The position numbers were made by a program, and so were the translations under genes. DNA of 64,000 nucleotides from Daphnia carinata. Lineage: Eukaryota > Arthropoda > Branchiopoda > Diplostraca > Daphniidae. Under the pieces are notes generated by a model. That model was not told where the DNA came from and made no database searches. It saw only the letters and a program-made list of their open reading frames with translations. Position 1 is the first letter of the stretch. Each line of letters starts with the position of its first letter. The stretch is from NCBI RefSeq assembly GCF_022539665.2, contig NC_081331.1, forward strand, positions 4,188,501-4,252,500, written 5' to 3'. Positions 1 to 11,212 of the stretch are shown here, piece by piece.

Positions 1-939
1 GATGAGATATTTCAAATTCTTGCGGGAAAATGCTATTAAAATAAACCAATTTTTGCCAGGTAAGAATTTGAGTTGAAAATTATCAATATCACTTCATCCA
101 TTACTAACTTACTTTTGATAGGATGGGTCATGAGGGTGCACCACAATATCGGTGTTGAAACGCCGGAGCACAAACTACTATGTGAAGCATATTGTTCCTA
201 TTCATGGGTTGATCTTTGTGATGTTAGCAGCCTCTGGAGAAGGCTTTCAAAGCGTCGGAAGAACAAAAATTTCGATTTACGGCCAGTTACGGGGGAGCAA
301 ATTTCCAATCTTAATAGACGACTATGGCGATTTTTGCCATTGTTGGATCCTCAGGCGCATACGGTGCTTACCAGAGATTCAGACGCTGTAATATCTCATC
401 GAGAGGTAGCGGCAATTGAGCAGTGGCTGAATTCCAACTACACTTTTCACCTAATGAGAGATCATCAGGCTCATAAAACCCATATACTTGCTGGTTACGT
501 ATGTCATAAAGTTATATTTAGTTTATAGCTGAACGTGTTTTATTTTTAGGGATGTTTGGCGTAAAAACTCACCAGCGACGAGATCTGGTCGAAGGATTGA
601 CACGGGTCTTGGTAGTTTTCGGGAAAAACCAGAAATATGATACAGATCAAACGCTTCTTTCAAAAATCTTTTGGCCAACGGTTAAACACGATGTGGTAAA
701 TTTAGTGTTTAGTGTTCAAATTTAGCAAAATTAGCAAAGTTTGTTTACGTTACCATCAGATGGCTCATGATAGTTACAATTGTATGGAAAACTCAAATGC
801 ACTACCGACGTATCCTTTCCCAACACAAAGAGTGAACAACTCCTTTGTCTCAGATAACTTTGAAAGCCGCTGGATTGTCCCAGAAAAATGTCCAATTGCA
901 TGTCGACCTACTGATCATCATGATTGGGAATATTGTTAA
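1..939 (+). CDS. Uncharacterised glycosyltransferase-like protein, 3' part
   Basis: This is the 3' part of a gene that starts before the window. Four exons join in frame: to 59, 122-493, 550-695 and 760-939, with GT-AG introns and a stop at 937-939. The protein contains GWVMRVHHN near its visible start, then a central block LLDPQAHTVLTRDSDAVIS and MRDHQAHKTHILAGMFG. An Arg-Asp-x-Asp pattern followed by RE(V/A)AA and a conserved 'MRDH..H...ILAGMFG' block is what I recall from uncharacterised sugar-transferase-like proteins. The role as a glycosyltransferase is an inference from that pattern, not from a catalytic motif I can prove. The C-terminus is Cys- and Trp-containing (CPIACRPTDHHDWEYC). 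Substrate and location are unknown. The exon structure is well supported; the function is weak. Confidence 0.6.
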
Positions 940-1492
940 TTCTTGAAGAAACAACAGCATGAGGTAATGCTATTTTCCAAATATAGGTTTGGTTAGGTAT
1001 GCGTTTCATGGCAATCTACTGTATTAGATTTCATGTCTGTCAGTGCTGTTACAAGACTTCTGCCATGATGTCCTTGTACACCATGCTTCTGCTAGTCAAA
1101 TTTTCAACCATCATGCCGTTTTGACTGGACATGATCTTGGATACATCAAAATTAATTGGGGTTAATTTTGATTTTCACAGCTTTTTGAGTAGTTATGCTT
1201 CTTTGTCGTAATTGTACGGTCTAGTATACAACTTTGTTGAGGAAGAGAAAAAGCGTGAAATGCATCCTTAATATCCACGTTTGCGATCGAAATTCGCTTT
1301 GAATAAAACTGGCTGCTCTGCCCTCTATCTATGCAGACGCTTTTTTTCGTTTGTAACAAAATCGTTGAGGTAAACTTGTTAACGTATGAAAATGTCTAGA
1401 CTGCTTACGGGAAAGTATTTAACATACTTTTCAACTAATAACGTCATTAGTCTATTTTCGCAACACAATTCCATACGTTTATTATCCAAAAC
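940..1492. other. Intergenic, no gene seen
   Basis: This stretch lies between the stop of the glycosyltransferase-like gene and the start of MMAB. Short open frames exist on both strands but have no splice partners, no recognisable motifs and AT-rich composition. It probably holds the 3' end of the left gene and the promoter of MMAB. No clear TATA box or repeat was seen. Confidence 0.5.
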
Positions 1493-2420
1493 ATGGTAAA
1501 TGGATCAAATAAAAAATTAAGATGGGATGTAATAGCAATAGGTTATTTTAAAAATATTGTGCCTATCTATTGTACCAGCTCGTCGAAAAGTTCTGATGGC
1601 ACTCCACCGAAAGCATTCCCGAAGATCTACACCAAAACTGGTGATAGTGGTATGACATCAACATTCACAGGGGAAAGACGTGCTAAGGATGACAACATAT
1701 TTCAGGCATTAGGAGCAGTAGATGAGCTTGCATCCTTGCTAGGGTATGTATGACAGGGCTATATTTCATACCTCAAAATATGTTTCTACATTGAGTTTCC
1801 TACTTTAGTTTATCCAGGGAGTTTGGTTTAGATAACTCTCATCCCTACACTGATCATTTACAAAGAATTCAGTGTATCTTGCAAGATGTGAATGCATGTG
1901 TTGCAACACCATTTTCTTCAGCTCGAGAAGGACACCTTCTCAAAACAGAGTTTGATGCCAGGCATGTTGGAGAAGTAGAAGAGTGGATTGATTCTTATAC
2001 TGCCCACCTTCCTCCTTTAGAAAACTTTATATTGCCAGTAATTAAGGGAAATGTCTCTTCCATATTAAAAAGTTATTTTTAACCTAATTTAAAACTAGGG
2101 AGGAGGGAAAGCTAGTTCATCCCTTCATGTTGCTCGAACGGTTTGCCGAAGAGCCGAAAGAGCTGTTGTACCTCTAGTTCGGGAACAAGAAATAAACGCA
2201 GAAACACTGAAGTACCTGAACCGGTAAGATACAGTTGTACTAGGCTATTTTATGCTGAGCTTATTTGCAACCGTTCGCGGTCATAATTATGTTTCCCGTT
2301 CACTAACTCTGTTCACTTTATGCGTTCAGCTTATCTGATCTGCTATTTACCTTAGCAAGATTTGCCGCAAAAGTCGACAAAAGGCAGGAAACAGTTTATC
2401 TTCGACCTGGCAAAAAATGA
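1493..2420 (+). CDS. MMAB: Cob(I)alamin adenosyltransferase, PduO type (MMAB)
   Basis: The enzyme transfers the adenosyl group of ATP to cob(I)alamin in mitochondria, making adenosylcobalamin for methylmalonyl-CoA mutase. Four exons join in frame: 1493-1743, 1818-2037, 2099-2223 and 2330-2420, giving about 228 residues, close to the usual length of the family. The N-terminal part carries the PduO signature [20 protein letters not shown] (ATP-binding loop), followed by [18 protein letters not shown]. The C-terminal part holds [20 protein letters not shown], with the conserved RxxCRRAER helix and [13 protein letters not shown]. The first 35 or so residues lack acidic residues up to the domain except one Asp and would serve as a mitochondrial presequence. 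I chose the ATG at 1493 because it is the first in the open frame, but an additional upstream exon cannot be excluded. Confidence 0.92.
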
Positions 2421-2795
2421 AGTGTAGGATGCCATAAGTTCATAACGTCGTCGTGAAATACACTCGCACGTTGTACTTGTATTACGCAAAAAAAAACGAA
2501 AACAAAAAAAAACAACAAGAAATTTTGTATTTGTGCAGGTAAAGTTAAACCAGAGATCGCAGAAGAATATCGACAGGAAATAGTATTTTTTTATTGTAAA
2601 ACTACTGTGCATAATGGTTCAAGCGTATTACCAGGCGAAACCCGTCAAATGTAACCCGGTATTCATGGCAGGCTGTCAACGTGGAACTCTGGTTTTCTGC
2701 TTTGCCATAGAAATAGGATACTTCGGTGAATTAAAGTGATACACATTAGAACATATGTGGGTTCCAAAGAGTTAAACACTTTGCTAGAAACGACT
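2421..2795. other. Convergent 3' region between MMAB and SPATA7-like gene
   Basis: MMAB ends on the plus strand and the SPATA7-like gene ends on the minus strand, so this is shared 3' flanking DNA. It contains an A-rich run around 2486-2515. No coding region was recognised. Confidence 0.5.
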
Positions 2796-4137
2796 TCAAT
2801 CAAAATCAAATTCTTCTTCAATGTCGTTATCCGTATCGTTTGTAAAGTCGGAGAAATATCCATCAACATCCGGAGTGTCTTTCTTCTGGCAAGTATTCGT
2901 TATAATTGGTACTGCATGCTGCGAATTTCCAAGATGTTTCACAGTGTAATTTTCACTTTTTAGAACAGCGCATGGTTTATCGTCGAAGCCTTCAAATGTT
3001 GAACTTGCTACTCCTAACTTCTGCGTTTTCTGCATGGATGGCGCTTTTTGACCTTTCTTGGACATTTCATTTTGGCTGACGCCACTTTTAAGGTAGCTGT
3101 CTGTTGGCTTGATTTCGTTGTAAAACATTCTGATATCTTCTTTATTATCTCGCCAGGTTTGATGTGAATAGGTGGAAACTGCTTTGCATTTGGTTGATCC
3201 ATAAAACTGGTCGTTGAAGCTATTATCATTAGGTATCATTAAATCCTCACAGAGTCTTTTCATCAAAATCTCCTTGCCAATCTGAAAGTAGAATTGAAGA
3301 CAGTTAAATTGTCAAAAGAAACGAATATGCTACATTTTTACTGAAAACTTTTTTCTCGATTTTCGTATGTAGATGGCTATAATTTCCTTCATATTCCCGT
3401 TGGTGCAGAGGTTCCGCTGGAGAAGATCTGCCGTAATATCACACATCAACTGCATGTAACAATTCTCCTCTTCCCTATGAGGTAACAACATCTGATTCTG
3501 AAGAAAAATTCATTACTTAATAAGGAAGTTATTTTTACTGTGCTCGGAGCCATTTTTTAATGTCAAAGCCATCCATTTCCTGCGAACTGTCGCTGGTAGA
3601 GCTTGAAGAGTCCATAAATTGTTCATCTCCAAAAGCCGAATCTGCAGAGAGATTGCGCTCTGGGTCAACAGCAGCAACAGCCGCCTTAGTTTTTCGCGAT
3701 GTATTTACCAATTTGGTTGGGACATTTTCCATGCAATCCGATTTTGTTGCATTGCTTGTAGTAGAAAACGGGCGCATGGTTGTTGCAGTGTTAGGACGGA
3801 CTATTTTACGTACAATTCTAGGCGCGAAGTTCTTGGGTTGCGTGAAATACTGTGAATGTCGAATCATGACGTCGAGTGTCTCGTCCGAAATTTCTTTTTT
3901 CTTTTCCGAGACAGGAGCTGAAACGTTTAAACAAAATTCACTAGCCATTCGCGTCTCGATGTTCCGTAAAGACTCTTCAAAGCGTACATCATTGCTGGAT
4001 TTGGATAATCGAGTTCTTGAAATAGTAGATTGGCGAGTGTTGTTCAAATGTAGCTGGGACCGGGCCCCATTTAGCCGACGGTAATGATGGTTCATGTGAT
4101 CCTGTTCGATTAGCTTTCGTACGACCCATGTGCCATC
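2796..4137 (-). CDS. SPATA7: SPATA7-like ciliary protein, incomplete 5' end
   Basis: SPATA7 is a connecting-cilium/transition-zone protein in vertebrates. Exons on the minus strand are about 4137-3539, 3497-3342 and 3281-2796. The first contains WVVRKLIEQDHMNHHYRRLN, resembling the vertebrate 'LVKNHMAVHYNK' start of the conserved region, and a later HSQYFTQP that parallels 'RYYTP'. The second exon, with HREEENCYMQLMCDITADLL, resembles the 'DEEELLYLSFIEDVTDEIL' helix of SPATA7. The tail is Asp/Glu-rich and ends DFD. The exon B to C junction is in frame. The A to B junction is not: the gap is only 41 nt and shifts the frame. The first exon opens at an acceptor, so a short upstream exon with the ATG is missing. 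Family assignment rests on remembered similarity and is moderate. Confidence 0.6.
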
Positions 4138-4768
4138 TGAAATCAACGTTATGTTATCAAGAACAGAAGTAAAGAAATAATTTATATCAAAGAAATCTAT
4201 CTAAATACTGTACTTGATTTATTACGATGCATCGTAACACAAATAAGAGTAAACTATGTTTACAGTGCTCACGACACGTTTCCCTAGCAACCATCGATTA
4301 CATCGCAACCATATTTGTTTATAGTCTTGGAAAACCATTACAAACTCAATGCATGTCATACCGTTTGATTGACAGGTCTATGAAATGACGATGCTAAAGG
4401 TGGGGACTAATAATTTTCCCTCGGACAAGAACTATTTTGCGCAATAGTTAGAAACCCCTGGTAACAACGCTTTGTTGTGAGTTATCGGAAAGGTTGTTAG
4501 TAGACAATAAGATCCATAACTGTAGGAACGTTTCTAACGAAAAATTGCAGGGAACTTTTCACGCGGATGATAATGTCACAATGTCGGGAGTTTACCCGGA
4601 CAGACTTGAATTAGCTCTCCAATTGGTGTGTATGCTCCGGTATCGCTCTTTGCAACGAAACCCATTTGCGCCATCATTTAGTTGTGCATCTTATTTTTTA
4701 CGTTTGCCATTATTAACTTAATTTACCACGATACTGTAATTGCTATTTTCCGTCTTTTTTTTTGCGAA
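4138..4768. other. Intergenic between two divergent genes
   Basis: This is the 5' side of both the SPATA7-like gene (minus) and the secretory-protein gene (plus). A missing short first exon of SPATA7 should lie here, but I could not identify it. An open frame around 4580 (MSGVYPDRLELALQL) ends at a potential donor, but it does not join the downstream gene in frame with a signal peptide, so I left it out. Confidence 0.4.
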
Positions 4769-7700
4769 ATGATGGCATCTCATTTTCGAATTTTAAAGTG
4801 TATACTTATCACACTTCTATACGGAGGGAATACTGCAGATGGTAAGAAATTCCATCATGGAATTTAAATATCTGAATAATTTCCGAGATCTTTTGTTGTC
4901 TTTTCTCTACAGTATTCAATGAAAAACCTGGTTATCATGTAGTCGAAATTTGTTCCGACTTCACCCGATGGAATATTGCTATACCTCCGACAGCGCATTG
5001 GATTTCGGTAAGAAATAGTGACATGTGATTAACTTAAGTTTGATGCTCTAAAACTTAACTCGTTATAATGAATTTTTCAGGACCTGTGTGATGCGATAGT
5101 TAAAGTTCAGCGAAAAGGCCATAGTTTTCCGGAGACTACAGTTGGCATAAATTTTATATTGAATGTCCTTTTATCGACGGTTTCAGATGAAGTCAGTGTT
5201 GCTGAGGCACGCATGCTTAGCACAGACAAAGCCGCACCAGGGTTAATAACTCTTTTTTACTCTAATTCATCACGTACGTAACTGTGATCAATTCGCTCCA
5301 AATCCCTAGCACTCTCGAATTTAACCACTTTAAAATATGCTTTTAGATGTCAGAGCAGACCAGCTAATCGCGTTTAATGGAACAGAAATGTTGTTTGATG
5401 TACGTAACACACATTTGGCACTTCCAGCAGAGTCATGCGGCCAGATGTTTCTCATTGTTGCACTTTGGAACAGTTCAGATGGTGTTAAGGAGACACTCAT
5501 GTCTACCATGGCATGGCCGTTCCAGGTTACCTGTGAAACTAGTAATGTCTATTGACAACTTTTTTTGCTATTACGAATGCTGTAGAATTTTTTTCTGTGC
5601 CTACGAGCAGACGCAGATCTTGCGTTATATGCTGAGGAAGAACCGTTTCCACCAGCTCATGGGATATTTGGTCATAACATGACCATTGTGATTGGCATTC
5701 CTCTGTCCCAACAACTAATGGGTACCAGTTCGTTCCATTATTGCTGATCTCTGAAAGATCAAACAATGTATTACACGGCAACCTTCGTTAATTAGATTTT
5801 TTTTTCTTGTTTAGGTTTGAATTTCTTCGTACAGAACGCGAACAATTCCAAGGCTTCATTCTTACGTCGTACCAGTATAAGTGTGCCTAAAATTATGGCG
5901 TTCTTGACTCAGAAAAGGCACAGCCTTTTAAGGAAAAGGTTAGGTGGAGTAAAAAGAGGTTACTTATTATGACAATTATCTAACAACTTTTATTGTTGTA
6001 GCCTCGTAAGGTACGATACTTTAGAGTATCGCTTGGGTGACGAAATCTTACACGGAGAGCAACTAATTGATTTACTATCAGATCAGAGTTCACCAGGTAA
6101 CTAGATGTGATAGCTATGTGTATGAGCACGTCTTTCGTGACATCGAATGCTTATAGAAATCAAACAAGGCCAAAATATTCAGTTGAATACTAGCCAACTA
6201 CAGCTTTTTACCACCAGCATATGTGGCGAAGCCTGGATGGTTTTTCGGATAGATCTGGAAGACTTAAATGTTGAAAACAACTTTGTTGTTATTCCGGTCA
6301 TAGTCGATTGTTCGGGTAATAATACCTATTTTGAATTCCCGTTTAGAATGTTCACTCTTATGATCTTAAATGTCTAGCATTATCTGAATCACTGAATACC
6401 AATATGGGAACTTGTGGTGTTGTTCCCGATGAATTCTCTATGGGCCGTTCAGCTCTCATGTTCACATCAGTGCAATTCGGCGGCGCTATGTCATTGAACG
6501 CTTTTCTTTATAAGGTATTGCATTGTTGACAGGTTTCTCTCGTCTTCGATTTTAATGTGAGAACGGTACAGACAGAAGAAAAAACCTATCTACCATTGCG
6601 AGGAAACGAGGTTTTTGTTTCCGAAATACTTGACGCTTTCCGAACGGTTCAACTTGAGCGGAATCGGTTAAGCAAATTAAATCAGTAAGTGAATCTGCCA
6701 AAAATGAGTTTTCATGAATTAGTTTCTGAAATTAAAGTTTTGTCTAGGTGTCCATCTCATCCGGAACTGCGTCTCGATTTCAATACCACACTTTTTGGCC
6801 ATCTTTATCATTTGATTTTATTATTGAACGAACGTTGGATACCCTTCAATCAGGTTACTTTAGAAACAAATCCATGAAACTATTTTCTTGTTAACCCATT
6901 TATTTTTACAGACCGAGCAACAGAGAGAACAGCAGGAAAAAATTCTTTTAATAAGCCAAGCTCTGGGGGGACTTTTATTTGCCTCTACGTCTTACAACTC
7001 CGTTCCCGCATATTTTATGGATTCCGTTTTAAACGGTTTGTTTAGTTACTGGCCCTTTTTTCCTTTTGACCTATCGTCCATACGAAGTGCTTCTCCATCC
7101 GCGCAAGATATTAATCCGTCTCTTCAATCTTGGCACGATCGCTTTGCGAAAGTCGTGACCCATTTTATGCGAACAGCTGTTTATGCCGATTATGAAGGGA
7201 AGCCTAATCCGGATACAGGTTAACATAGATTCTTCGACTTATTTCTTTGGTAAATGAATGTAGCTGAACCGTAAAATATCGCAAATTTTAACAGGTTTGC
7301 AGAATTTTCTGAATCAGCTTTTGTGGAGCCCTGATGCCCTTCAAAGCGCTACGCTATCAAAAAATTCGGTGGACAAACTCCGCCAGTTTCTCCTTTTAGT
7401 TTTACAGAAAAAATTGCCAAGGACCTTCGATGATTTGCCATCCACAATTTACAACGTGCTTACGTAATTTTGTTTATAACGTGATGCCATAGTAGATATT
7501 TTACTATTCTTTGTCAATCCTATGATGTGTTTTAGATCTTTTGCTGAAGAAGTTATGTCGCTCATACCCGTAGAAGAAGCCCAAGTTTGGATAGCAATGG
7601 ACACTATGTATCATGCTGTCCTGCAAAGTATAACACTTAGCGGTAATCTGACACAGGTTGAAAGGAAAAGCGACATCGCACCTAATCCAGCAGATCGCAG

Positions 7701-8170
7701 CGAGAAATTGGCTATTTTAGGTTCGATGATAAATACTATGAATACATCCATGGTTGTCACGCGTCTGACTTTGATCATTCGAAAGGTTTGAATTTGATCA
7801 CCAACCGAATGTATGTCCAAATTTTTTATTACTATTTTTGTTTATTTAGATCCAAGAGAGCGTGTCTCTGAACAAGCAATGGATTCTGATGGAAGGCATG
7901 TCCGATACTGCTTTAGATGCTGAACTTTATTGCCGAGCACTCGCGCTTAATCGAATTAAATTTCGGAAAAATCCAGAAGCTAGAGATCTGTTTAATGACC
8001 TCGATCGCATCACTTTCTGGAAAAGAGGTTAAAACTAAACTTCTACAATTGTTAAAGAGAAGATTCTACCTCTTTTGCGTTTTAGATTCTGGAGTGATTT
8101 ACCGTGGGGACATAAGTGGTATAACTGGCCGATTGTATTGGAACAGAATTGCCGTATGTCACTGCAATAG
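4769..8170 (+). CDS. Large unrecognised secretory-pathway protein
   Basis: I do not recognise this family. The chosen ATG at 4769 starts a hydrophobic leader (MMASHFRILKCILITLLYGG) that looks like a signal peptide. It splices in phase (4769-4841 to 4913-5007 to 5081-) into VFNEKPGYHVVEICSDFTRW. Many further short exons follow, including FNGTEMLFDVRNTHLALP, FVVIPVIVDCS, LDFNTTLFGHLYHLILLLNE, LLISQALGGLLFASTSYNS, SFAEEVMSLIPVEEAQVWI and FWSDLPWGHKWYNWPIVL, ending at a stop at 8168-8170. The product is probably near 900-1000 residues with several Asn-x-Ser/Thr sites. I see no clear membrane anchor or catalytic motif. Exon continuity shows it is a real gene; internal borders between about 5270 and 6690 are approximate. 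It may be extracellular or resident in the endoplasmic reticulum. Confidence 0.6.
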
Positions 8171-8660
8171 TTTTCCAAAATACCAGACGCGCGAAACTAT
8201 GCCGTGAAACAGCTGGCAATAATTATTCATTTTCTTGTGAAATCAACTGTTTTTTTAAGGTATTGAATACCGTGCTGTAGTAGGATTGCGCTATATTGTA
8301 CAAGCGTACCGACATTTGTTACCAATAGTTTTTGAACTGAACGTAAAAAACCAAATATAAAATTGGGAGAATGACAGCACTTTTTTTTTTATTATTATTT
8401 TCAAAACGACTGGTTGAAGGAGAAAACCAATAGCTGAATTGAAATCAGAGTTCAAATTTCATTATACCGTACGAGTTTCATCGAATTCCAAGAGATGTAT
8501 GGCAATCCGTTTTACACAAAAAAAAAATCACACTTTTTTCTTTTTTCCGACACGTAGCCATCTACCGCTCAGACTCGTAATTACTGGCGTAGGCAATTTC
8601 AGTCCATTGGATTGCCATTCGCAGTTAGTTCAGTAGCGTGGATGGAGGAACAATTGAAAA
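8171..8660. other. Intergenic, T-rich
   Basis: This is AT-rich DNA with a T run near 8381-8391 and A/T runs near 8520-8545. It probably holds the 3' end of the preceding gene and the promoter or first exon of the next. No gene was recognised. Confidence 0.4.
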
Positions 8661-9664
8661 ATGGATAAGATAATACAACAAAAGGATGGAAAGTATCAAC
8701 ATTATTATATTGGTTTTCAATTATTAATTATTGTTTATTAGATCAAATTATGAAGCTGCAGGCCCAATTATTGGAACAACACGAAATATTAGATAACAGC
8801 AAAGCTAAGGATGGTAGGGCCTAATACGTAATGATTCTATTTATTTGCTTTTATTCATTTGCGTTTTGTAGCTCAAATTTTGAGTCTACAAGCTCAGCTA
8901 GGGGAAAAGAACAAATTGGAAAGGAACAGTTTCCAAACAGTGAAGGAGGTTTTTCCAAACTCATCCCTAACTGAACATGAGGATGAATTGGCATTAGGCG
9001 AACACAGTCAGGTACCTAAACTTTTCAAATAAGAATTCAAAAAAAGTATAGAATTTTAACAAACAATTATTTATTGTTTACTTATTCAGTCTACCACCTG
9101 ACAGTGTGTTAAAGTTAAATTCTGTTAGTGCTGCACTAAAAGAATTGTTAGTAATAAGTCCATGCAGCGAAGGAAGTGAACAATTGTGGGATCGTATTTG
9201 GGCTGAAAATGGGTGTGGTACGGAAGCCCAGAAACGGCATGAGTTCAACATAAAACATGAATTAGGTACTTTTCGGTTTTTTGTCTATCGAAAAAGTATT
9301 TTTAATGCTATTATTTTGCATTCACAGAATTTTAGTGGGGGATCAAGTCAAGTCTGGAAGTGTTACAGGATGGAAGAGTGAGCCTACAGTTGAAAAACAC
9401 TGAAAGTGCATTACCATTAAGGTATGAGGTAAAGTAATAGAGTAATAAAAATTGTCTAATGAGAAGTACCATCTTGTGTGAATGAATCCTGTGTAACAGC
9501 AATCCTTTATAGTTCTGTCACAGCTAGAAGCCTCAAATAATTCTGCTTCTCTTGCTAAAGAACAACTTGTCCTTTACGTTCAGAGTGTTGGTGAAGCTGG
9601 GTACTTAAATGGCCCTAAAGATGTTTCATTTCGTTGGCATTGCAGCGATGAACATCATACATAG
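8661..9664 (+). CDS. Unrecognised coiled-coil-containing protein, structure uncertain
   Basis: Several exon-like blocks on the plus strand read as one protein. Around 8740-8815 is DQIMKLQAQLLEQHEILDNS and at 8872-9012 AQILSLQAQLGEKNKLERNS; these look like a short coiled coil. Around 9105-9265 is LKELLVISPCSEGSEQLWDR. At 9333-9430 a block includes SLEVLQDGRVSLQLKNTESA. The last exon begins at the acceptor near 9500 and reads through FIVLSQLEASNNSASLAK and SVGEAGYLNGPKDVSFRWHC to a stop at 9662-9664. The last two blocks join in phase, as do the two coiled-coil blocks, but two other junctions do not with the obvious splice sites, and the start is unclear. It may be a real gene with borders I misread, or a gene beginning to decay. 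Function unknown. Confidence 0.4.
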
Positions 9665-10101
9665 ACTTTTTAGGTATGAAAGGAATTTTCTTGAAAATTT
9701 TTTGAATTTATGACAAAGCATTTCTCCTGCTTTTTGCCAACCATGTCTAATTTAAAAAAAAATTTATCCAATAGGAAAGGATTTTCAGCATACTGGGAAC
9801 ACAACTATCAACAATGCAACATTCTAGGGGTGCTATTTTATCATTCAAGAGCCTTATACAATGATTTTCATCTGCAATTTGTATGGCCTTTCCCAAGCTT
9901 CTGCCAGAAGTTGAATCTATGAGTCATGTAAGTCACATGAGCAACAATTGAGATGCTTAATGGTGTTGTTTTTCTTTTCTCAGCATAGGTTAATAGTAAC
10001 ATTGGATCTGAAAAGATTCTTGGTTGGGGCAAGACACTGAATAAATTGTAATGATTGAATGGATGTCACGACATTTCTATACTTAATTTGGATTCCCGAG
10101 A
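9665..10101. other. 3' flank before the fold-back element
   Basis: No gene was recognised. A short open frame at 9710-9922 has no splice partner and no domain. The stretch ends at the outer edge of the fold-back element. Confidence 0.4.
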
Positions 10102-10659
10102 CGGTATTTTATATTTAAAAAATTGAAGTGCATATCTGGGCTCCCTTCCTTTCCGTAGCCCCGTTTCCCCTTGACTCGTAATAAGCCCGTAGGGGGTCAT
10201 GCCCCTACTGTACGGTATATATAAAAACAACATATACCGAGGTTTGGAGGGCTCTGGCCGGAAAGGGGACGTGGGGGTCCGCGTAGTCCGATGATGTGTT
10301 CACGGAGGGCGACGTGGCTGCCCACAAATCCGAACTAAAGGTTAATCGCTCCTGTAAAAATGTTCCAATTCTTCAGCTCTTCTTCCGGCTTCTCTTAGCC
10401 AATCACCGGGTAATCTCCCCGGTGGGTCAACAAGGCAGTGTCTCCCCCTGCCTGGGTTGACGGCAACTTTTGAAAGGGCTATTGTGCCTTTTTAAAGTTG
10501 CAAAAATAATTGTAATGTGCAGAGAATTCTCAATAAAAATTTTTTTATAAAATATTTTTTGCAAAATTTGTTTCTTTCATTGTCTGTGTTAGCTGTGTTC
10601 ACACATTACATTTATCAACTTTTACCTTTGATGGTAAGCATTGTTTCCATTGGTTTATC
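10102..10659 (+). repeat. Left arm of the fold-back element
   Basis: This arm matches the reverse complement of 11213-11805. It has GC-rich blocks unlike the flanking AT-rich DNA and internal hairpins: ACCGGG-loop-CCCGGT near 10405-10425, and a nested one formed by GTCAAC/GTTGAC enclosing AGGCAG/CTGCCT near 10426-10462. An AATAAA signal follows at about 10530. The inner end is GGTTTATC at 10652-10659. Confidence 0.85.
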
Positions 10660-10771
10660 TGTAAGTATTCAATTATTATTTATTACACTGTTTGAATTCT
10701 CCAACTTAAATTCAAGGAACAACGTGTAATATCTGGATATTTTTTGAAGTAATTTTGTAGTTTGCTTTACT

Positions 10772-10838
10772 CGTATGGGAATCGATCCCCAGACATTCAG
10801 CGTACAACGCCGATGCGCTAACATTGAGCCACGAGATA
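10772..10838 (-). other. tRNA-like sequence 1 in the loop
   Basis: On the minus strand the sequence shows a D-arm-like GGCTCAATGTTAGCGC, then a 5-bp anticodon-like stem TCGGC/GCTGA with a 7-nt loop GTTGTAC (anticodon position reads TGT), and a B-box-like GGGGATCGATTCCC. No convincing 7-bp acceptor stem was found. It is a tRNA-derived element or decayed tRNA gene rather than a functional tRNA. Confidence 0.5.
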
Positions 10839-10938
10839 CATATAAATATTTTATCACCGCATATCATATGTTATCGTCTAGGATGTTTATGCAGTCTTCC
10901 ATAACTATATGTTTATCTTTCTATAGCTTGCATAAGGT

Positions 10939-11006
10939 TCACATCTCTGTGGTAGAGACTTTAGCTGAGATACCTGTTACCCTGGGTTCAAACCTCAGTA
11001 GATGTG
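10939..11006 (+). other. tRNA-like sequence 2 in the loop
   Basis: The ends CACATCT and AGATGTG can pair over 7 bp like an acceptor stem. A D-arm-like CTCT-GTGGT-AGAG and a T-arm CTGGG-TTCAAAC-CTCAG are present. The anticodon arm is poor and the D stem overlaps the acceptor stem, so it is tRNA-like and not a confident functional gene. Confidence 0.45.
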
Positions 11007-11122
11007 TAAAAATGAAGTAGAATAAATGTAGAAGAGTATATTACAGAATTGCATTTCAATTTTATTCCAAGTGTAAATGCAAGTCCACAATTGACTAGAA
11101 AAAAGCCAACTTCACATCATAT

Positions 11123-11190
11123 GAATCATGGCTCACTGGTAGAGCATCGGCGCGGTATGCCGAACATCCAGGGTTCGATCCCTGGATAAT
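11123..11190 (+). other. tRNA-like sequence 3 in the loop
   Basis: It has a good D arm (GCTC-ACTGGTA-GAGC), an anticodon-like stem TCGGC/GCCGA with loop GCGGTAT (anticodon position reads GGT), and a strong T arm CCAGG-GTTCGATC-CCTGG. Position 33 is C rather than T and the acceptor stem does not pair, so it is probably a tRNA-derived or decayed copy. It is similar to tRNA-like sequence 1 in opposite orientation. Confidence 0.5.
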
Positions 11191-11212
11191 AATAGAATGC
11201 TTTCAAGTAAAC

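Noticed and set aside
10669-10857. Open frame on the minus strand in the loop of the fold-back element
   Set aside because: It overlaps the tRNA-like sequence and has no domain or splice support; it is a by-product of the stem sequence.
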